Positions 59,717 through 64,000 of a stretch of 64,000 bases of DNA are shown piece after piece. This stretch comes from Streptomyces sp. CC0208 (lineage in GTDB: Bacteria; Actinomycetota; Actinomycetes; Streptomycetales; Streptomycetaceae): the NCBI RefSeq assembly GCF_003443735.1, contig NZ_CP031969.1:7068001-7132000 (forward strand), given 5' to 3'. Position numbers and translations under genes: made by a program. How positions within the stretch are numbered: the stretch's first letter is position 1; every line of letters begins with the position of its first letter. Under the pieces are notes generated by a model. The model searched no databases, had not been told where the DNA came from, and worked only from the letters and a program-made list of their open reading frames with translations.

Positions 59717-60316
59717 CTACGGCGCGAGCCTGCGTTCGTCGGCCCGCAGACCGCGGAGCGTCCACAGTCCGTACAGCGCCAGCAGCGGTTTGACCACGAT
59801 CCATTCGCCGGGGCGGTAGTCGTCCGCGCGCACCAGCCGCGCCGCCAGATCCGGGCGCTGCCGCCGCAGGTACGCGCGGGCCTTGAGCGCGTGAGCCGGC
59901 TGGGAGACGATTTTGACGCGGTCCGCGTTCTCGAGCAGCGGGATCACGTTCGCGATGTTCTCCCACGTCGTCGTGGAACGGTCCTCCAGGAGCACCGGGC
60001 CGTCGAAGGCGAGCACCGACTTCGCGTAGTCGGCCATCAGCCGGGCCTCCGTGGCGCCGCCGCCGGTCGTACCGCCGCTGAAGATCACGCAGGTCCCGTG
60101 CGCACCGTCGGCGGTGGCGGAGCGGATCCCGGCACGCACCCGCCATCGGTTGACCAGGTTCACCGTCGCCCCGGAATTGCGGTAGCCGAGCACCACCACG
60201 GCCGTGGAGGCGCCCTGGCTGTTCCCCACGAGTGCTCGGGACCAGCGCCGGTTCACCCACTCGCCCCAGGCCAGGGCCGCAGCCCCGGCCACCGCCAGTC
60301 CCGTCCTTCGCCGCAT
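59717..60316 (-). CDS. YdcF/DUF218 family membrane-associated protein
   Basis: 199 residues. An N-terminal hydrophobic segment (TGLAVAGAAALAWGEWV) is followed by the DUF218 domain (TAVVVLGYRNSGATVN, GTCVIFSGGTTGGGATEARL, STTTWENIANVIPLLE). The family includes E. coli YdcF and ElyC and may act on envelope lipid carriers, but the reaction is not settled. It follows gntP on the same strand at a 113-nt gap, where 6-phosphogluconate dehydrogenase might be expected in related species. Confidence 0.87.
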   Translation of the reverse strand: MRRRTGLAVAGAAALAWGEWVNRRWSRALVGNSQGASTAVVVLGYRNSGATVNLVNRWRVRAGIRSATADGAHGTCVIFSGGTTGGGATEARLMADYAKSVLAFDGPVLLEDRSTTTWENIANVIPLLENADRVKIVSQPAHALKARAYLRRQRPDLAARLVRADDYRPGEWIVVKPLLALYGLWTLRGLRADERRLAP

Positions 60317-60429
60317 GCGGTGACTCTAGGGCACCTCGACGCCGGCTCCCCAGGGGCGGACCGGCAACGGCGGACGGGCGAGGCCGGAAACCGTGCCTCG
60401 CCCGTCCGGGTGCCCTCGTGGTCGTACCG

Positions 60430-61827
60430 CTAGAGGACCAACGACAGCAGCAGCACCAGACCGCCCCCGACCACGGAGATGATCGTCTCCATGATCGACC
60501 AGGTCTTGACGGTCTGGCCGACGTCCAGGCTGAAGTACTCCTTGACCAGCCAGAACCCGGCGTCGTTGACATGGCTGAAGAAGAGCGAGCCGGCGCCGAT
60601 GGCGAGGACGAGCAGGGCCGTGTGGGCGGTCGACATGTCGGCGGCGAGCGGGGCCACCAGGCCGGCCGCGGAGACCGTGGCCACCGTCGCCGAACCCGTG
60701 GCCAGGCGGATCGCCACCGCTATCAGCCAGGCCAGCAGCAGCGCCGGTATCGACCAGTCCTCGGAGATGTCCAGGACCATCTGACCCACTCCGGAGTCGA
60801 TCAGGGTCTGCTTGAAGCCGCCGCCCGCGCCGACGATCAGCAGGATGCCGGCGATCGGTGCGAGGCCCCTCTCGACGAGCGGGGTGAGGCGGTCCTTGCC
60901 GAAGCCGGCGGGGCGCAGGAGCGTGAAGATGCCCACGAGCACCGCCGCCAGCAGGGCGATCAGCGGCGAGCCCACGACGTCGAAGACGCGCTGCACGGTG
61001 TGGTCGGGGTCGTCGATCACGATGTCGACCAGAGCCTTGGAGAGCATCAGGACGACCGGGAGGAGGATCGTGGCGAGTGTGGGGCCGAAGGCGGGCCGCT
61101 TCTCCAGTTCCTCCGAGGCGCGCTGCGGGATCATCCGGTCGGGCGCGGGGACGTCCACCCAGCGGGCCGCGACCTTCGAGAACAGCGGCCCCGCGACGAT
61201 CACCGTCGGTATGGCGACCAGCACGCCGAGCGCGAGGGTCACCCCGAGGTTGGCCTGCACCGCGTCGATCGCCACCAGCGGGCCGGGGTGCGGCGGCACC
61301 AGGCCGTGCATGACGGACAGACCCGCGAGGGCCGGGATGCCGATCCGCATCAGGGAGTAGTTGCCGCGCTTGGCGACCATCAGCACGACCGGGATCAGCA
61401 GCACGACGCCGACCTCGAAGAACAGCGGCAGCCCGATGACGGAGGCGATCAGGACCATCGCCCACGGCATCGAACGGCCGCCGGCCTTCGCGAGGATCGT
61501 GTCGACGATCTGGTCGGCCCCGCCCGAGTCGGCGAGCATCTTGCCGAGGATCGCGCCGAGGGCGATCAGCACGCCGACGCCGGCGACCGTGGTGCCGAGC
61601 CCGGTGGTGAAGCTGAGGATGGCCTTGTCGAGCGGCGCTCCGGCGACCGCGCCGAGCACGAGCGTGCCCAGGGTCAGCGACAGGAACGCGTGGAGCTTGA
61701 ACTTGGTGATGAGCAGCACGATGACGGCGATGCCCACCAGGACGGCGATGCCCAGCTGAGCGTGACCGGCCGAGGTGATCGGCTCCGGTGCGTCCGCTGC
61801 CAGCATCTCGACGCTGAGTCTGGTCAC
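60430..61827 (-). CDS. gntP: gluconate:H+ symporter
   Basis: 465 residues and 12 or more membrane segments. GLPLFFEVGVVLLIPVVLMV, MHGLVPPHPGPLVAIDAVQA and HVNDAGFWLVKEYFSLDVGQ are signature segments of the gluconate transporter family. It brings gluconate into the cell, where the kinase encoded just upstream phosphorylates it. The 70-nt gap to gntK and same direction indicate one operon under the divergent FadR-type regulator. Confidence 0.94.
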   Translation of the reverse strand: MTRLSVEMLAADAPEPITSAGHAQLGIAVLVGIAVIVLLITKFKLHAFLSLTLGTLVLGAVAGAPLDKAILSFTTGLGTTVAGVGVLIALGAILGKMLADSGGADQIVDTILAKAGGRSMPWAMVLIASVIGLPLFFEVGVVLLIPVVLMVAKRGNYSLMRIGIPALAGLSVMHGLVPPHPGPLVAIDAVQANLGVTLALGVLVAIPTVIVAGPLFSKVAARWVDVPAPDRMIPQRASEELEKRPAFGPTLATILLPVVLMLSKALVDIVIDDPDHTVQRVFDVVGSPLIALLAAVLVGIFTLLRPAGFGKDRLTPLVERGLAPIAGILLIVGAGGGFKQTLIDSGVGQMVLDISEDWSIPALLLAWLIAVAIRLATGSATVATVSAAGLVAPLAADMSTAHTALLVLAIGAGSLFFSHVNDAGFWLVKEYFSLDVGQTVKTWSIMETIISVVGGGLVLLLSLVL

Positions 61828-61897
61828 GGGGGTCCCTTGCAGGTACGGGGATGTTCTTCGGAAAGGGTGCTCTTCGGAAAGGGTGTGGAAAGGGGTG

Positions 61898-62404
61898 TCA
61901 CGGGAGTTCGGCGAGCGCCTTCGCGGCCCGTCCGGTGATCTCCTCCGGACTGCCGGACACGTCCACCACGACCCCGGCCTCGTCCTCCTGGAGGGGCTGG
62001 AGCGTGGCGAACTGCGAGTCGAGGAGCGCGGTGGGCATGAAGTGCCCCTGCCGGTGCGACATCCGGTCCTCGATGAGGGAGCGGTCCCCCGCCAGGTGCA
62101 CGAAGACGACCCCGGGCGCCTCGCCCCGCAGCCGGTCGCGGTACGACCGCTTCAGCGCCGAGCAGCTGACCACCCCGCCGAGTCCCGCCCGCCCGTGCGC
62201 CCAGGAGCCGATGGCGTCCAGCCACGGCCACCGATCGTCGTCGGTGAGCGGGGTGCCGGCCGACATCTTGGCGATGTTGGCCGGGGGGTGGAAGTCGTCG
62301 GCCTCGGCGTACGGGACGCCGAGCCGGGCCGCGAGCAGGGGACCGATGGTGGTCTTCCCGGTGCCCGCGACGCCCATGACCACGACGACCTTCGGGGTAC
62401 TCAT
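61898..62404 (-). CDS. gntK: gluconokinase
   Basis: 168 residues, standard size for thermoresistant-type gluconokinase. P-loop VMGVAGTGKTTIG, substrate segment YAEADDFHPPANIAKMSAG, CSALKRSYRDRLRG and FVHLAGDRSLIEDRMSHRQG. It makes 6-phosphogluconate from gluconate and ATP. It is followed by gntP and divergent from a FadR-type regulator. An in-frame ATG at 62437 is a less likely start. Confidence 0.94.
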   Translation of the reverse strand: MSTPKVVVVMGVAGTGKTTIGPLLAARLGVPYAEADDFHPPANIAKMSAGTPLTDDDRWPWLDAIGSWAHGRAGLGGVVSCSALKRSYRDRLRGEAPGVVFVHLAGDRSLIEDRMSHRQGHFMPTALLDSQFATLQPLQEDEAGVVVDVSGSPEEITGRAAKALAELP

Positions 62405-62496
62405 CGCTGCCTCACTGTCCGTTGTCGCCCTCGACATCCGATGTCGACGCAACTGAAGCCGATTACGTACGACGAATTCAAGACCCTGTGATGAAT

Positions 62497-62507
62497 AAGT
62501 CTGACTT
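62497..62507. promoter_or_regulatory. gluconate regulator operator AAGTC-T-GACTT
   Basis: A perfect 11-bp palindrome with an odd centre lies between the divergent gntK and regulator genes, in a locally AT-rich patch (62490-62515) that stands out from the GC-rich surroundings. FadR-type GntR proteins bind such short palindromes, so the divergent regulator is the likely ligand. Confidence 0.6.
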
Positions 62508-62541
62508 TTTCTTGTTGTGACGTGCCCCGTACTCTGAGTGC

Positions 62542-63243
62542 ATGAGCACATTGGGCCGGGGGCTGCACGGACGCGTACTGGAAGCCCTCGGACCCGCGAT
62601 CACCGCGGGCGAGTACCCGCCGGGCAGCGTTCTGCGCACCGACGAACTCGCCCAGCGTTTCGACGTCTCACGCTCCGTGATGCGCGAGGCGGTCCGGGTC
62701 CTGGAGTCCATGCACCTGGTCGAGTCCCGCCGCCGCGTGGGCGTGACGGTCCGGCCCAAGGCCGAGTGGAACGTCTACGACCCCCAGGTCATCCGCTGGC
62801 GGCTGGCCGGCGCCGACCGTCCGCAGCAGCTGCGCTCACTGACCGTGCTGCGCTCGGCGATCGAGCCGGTGGCGGCGGGGCTCGCCGCCAAGCACGCGAC
62901 CGCCGAACAGTGCGCCGAGCTCACCGAGTGCGCGCTCGGCATGGTCGCCAACTCCAAGGGCCACCGGCTGGAGGGCTACCTCCTCCACGACATCGCCTTC
63001 CACCGGGTGATCCTCAACGCTTCCGGCAACGAGATGTTCGCCCGCCTCGGTGACGTCGTCGCCGAGGTCCTCACCGGCCGCACCCGCCACGAGGTCATGT
63101 TCGAGGACCCCGACCCGGCCGCCGTCACCCTGCATGTCCGGCTCGCCGAGGCGATCCGCGCGGGCGACGCGGGCCACGCGGAGGCGCTGACCCGCGAGAT
63201 CGCGGAGGGCGCCCTTCAGGAACTCGACATCCTCGCCCCGTAG
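62542..63243 (+). CDS. gntR: FadR-type (FCD) GntR regulator of gluconate genes
   Basis: 233 residues. Winged helix: ALGPAITAGEYPPGSVLRTD, ELAQRFDVSRSVMREAVRVL and HLVESRRRVGVTV. FCD ligand domain with the metal-site residues in SAIEPVAAGLAAKH, HDIAFHRVILNASGNEMF and HVRLAEAIRAGD. Divergent from gntK. No ribosome site precedes the ATG, and a TACTCT box ends 6 nt before it, so the mRNA is possibly leaderless. Confidence 0.92.
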   Translation: MSTLGRGLHGRVLEALGPAITAGEYPPGSVLRTDELAQRFDVSRSVMREAVRVLESMHLVESRRRVGVTVRPKAEWNVYDPQVIRWRLAGADRPQQLRSLTVLRSAIEPVAAGLAAKHATAEQCAELTECALGMVANSKGHRLEGYLLHDIAFHRVILNASGNEMFARLGDVVAEVLTGRTRHEVMFEDPDPAAVTLHVRLAEAIRAGDAGHAEALTREIAEGALQELDILAP

Positions 63244-63260
63244 TTCAGTCGGCCCGAAGT

Positions 63261-63653
63261 TCAGTCGAGGAACTCCCCGTCGACGTACACCCAGGCCCCG
63301 TCGACCCGCTCGAATCGGCTGCGCTCGTGCAGGGAGCCGCCCTTGAACGAGGCGCGGAACGTCACGGTCCCGGAGCCGTGGAAGGCCGAACCGTCGGTCG
63401 TGCCCAGGATCTCAAGGCCGGTCCAGCGCAGGCCCGCATCGAGGTCCAGTGAGCCGGGACGGGTCCGGGGGTGCCAGGTGCGCAGCAGGTAGTCCCGCTC
63501 CAGCCTCACGAAGGCGGCGTAGCGCGACCGCATGAGCGCTTCGGCGGTGGGCGCCGCCGAGGCACCCCGGTGGAAGCGGCCGCAGCAGTCGTCGTAGGGC
63601 TGCTGAAGACCGCAGGGGCAGCCGGGCCGTTGCCGTGCGGCACGCCGGGTCAC
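63261..63653 (-). CDS. YchJ/UPF0225 SEC-C motif protein
   Basis: 130 residues. The N-terminal SEC-C zinc motif is C-x-C-x8-C-C (PGCPCGLQQPYDDCCGRFH), then RSRYAAFVRLERDYLLRTWH and the YchJ core WTGLEILGTTDGSAFHGSG. Function unknown; some SEC-C proteins bind nucleic acid-related partners. GTG start overlaps the stop of the upstream peptidase gene (GTGA). Confidence 0.9.
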   Translation of the reverse strand: MTRRAARQRPGCPCGLQQPYDDCCGRFHRGASAAPTAEALMRSRYAAFVRLERDYLLRTWHPRTRPGSLDLDAGLRWTGLEILGTTDGSAFHGSGTVTFRASFKGGSLHERSRFERVDGAWVYVDGEFLD

Positions 63654-64000
63654 GGCTGCACCGTGCCGGTGTTGGTCGGCGGGTGCGTCGGCCGCGCCGG
63701 GATCGCCGTCGGCAGCGCAGGCAGCGCCGCTCCGTACACCCACGCGTCGAACAGCCCGTTCAGCGGCTCGTCCGCGAACCGGTTGACGTGGGCCGTGAAC
63801 GTCGAGGTGGTCACGGCCCCGCCCCGGTGCAGCCCGGCCCAGCCGCGCAGCATCCGGAAGAACGCCTCGTCGCCCATGGCGCAGCGCAGCGCGTGCACGG
63901 TGAGCCCGCCGCGTTCGTAGAGCCGGTCGTCGAACATCGACTTGCGGCCCGGGTCGGCCAGCCGCAGGTCCTGGGGGAGCGAGGACAGCAACCGGTGTGC
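63650..64000 (-). CDS. M1 family metallopeptidase, C-terminal end only
   Basis: 116 residues are visible; the N-terminus with HExxH lies past base 64000. YERGGLTVHALRCAMGDEAF, MLRGWAGLHRGGAVTTSTF and PLNGLFDAWVYGAALPALP are typical of the domain after the catalytic site in actinobacterial M1 aminopeptidase-like proteins. The Thr/Pro-rich tail is unusual. Stop overlaps the start of the YchJ gene. Confidence 0.8.
   Translation of the reverse strand, partial: AHRLLSSLPQDLRLADPGRKSMFDDRLYERGGLTVHALRCAMGDEAFFRMLRGWAGLHRGGAVTTSTFTAHVNRFADEPLNGLFDAWVYGAALPALPTAIPARPTHPPTNTGTVQP

Overview
The window is high-GC actinobacterial chromosome and almost certainly Streptomyces. Third codon positions are nearly all G or C, GTG and TTG starts are common, and the genes include many TetR regulators, an ECF sigma/RskA pair, SoxR with its iron-sulfur cysteines, CitMHS, a class F sortase and a caspase-NACHT-WD40 protein. 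From memory, the order hmgA / citMHS / aldehyde-alcohol dehydrogenases / acyl-CoA dehydrogenase / maoC-soxR / gntP-gntK-gntR resembles the conserved SCO1678-SCO1720 stretch of S. coelicolor, so most of the window looks like core chromosome with a few insertions and decayed genes. I see no rRNA, tRNA, CRISPR array, insertion sequence or prophage.

Layout. 1-2.6 kb: a DUF4331 secreted protein divergent from an ECF sigma factor and its RskA-like anti-sigma factor, then a small conserved protein. 2.6-5.1 kb: a DrrAB-like ABC exporter divergent from a TetR regulator, with a perfect operator palindrome between them. 5.1-8.5 kb: a type ISP specificity-like protein, a GntR/UTRA regulator and homogentisate dioxygenase. 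8.6-10.3 kb: a lipoprotein-like protein with a Gly/Ser-rich tail and a TetR. 10.3-16.6 kb: an alpha/beta hydrolase overlapping a 1814-residue caspase-NACHT-WD40 protein, the best candidate for a defence or cell-suicide system. 16.7-24.8 kb: a molybdopterin oxidoreductase, citrate transporter, MFS protein, a secreted protein overlapping its sortase, and a MalK/MsiK-like ATPase. 24.9-31.0 kb: a decayed DUF3574 gene, an aldehyde/alcohol dehydrogenase operon, an MHS transporter, a DMT transporter and an ArsR-type regulator.

31-43.4 kb: TetR/acyl-CoA dehydrogenase, TetR/MaoC, SoxR, BKACE, a secreted penicillin acylase, a frameshifted hydrolase and a NamZ-like muramidase. 43.4-48.9 kb: an acyl-CoA catabolic block (SDR, acyl-CoA ligase, TetR; facing an acyl-CoA dehydrogenase and an ACAD10/11-like kinase). 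49-55.2 kb: a His-rich protein, two DUF202 proteins, an exonuclease/phosphatase-like protein, a histidine kinase whose response regulator has been deleted to a stub, a NUDIX protein, a repeat-rich non-coding stretch and a DMT transporter. 55.7-64 kb: a TPR-like protein, an APC transporter, a Mo-enzyme/cytochrome b pair, YdcF, the gluconate genes gntP-gntK with a divergent FadR-type regulator, YchJ and the end of an M1 peptidase.

The strongest regulatory result is that several palindromes recur at distant promoters and tie genes into small regulons: AAACTAGC-N3-GCTAGTTT (2 sites), CTAAGC-N4-GCTTAG (2 sites) and ATACCGACCGGTCGGTAT (4 sites). Each can be matched, by inference, to a TetR gene in the window. 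These fit a picture of locally controlled acyl-CoA, alcohol and aldehyde catabolism.
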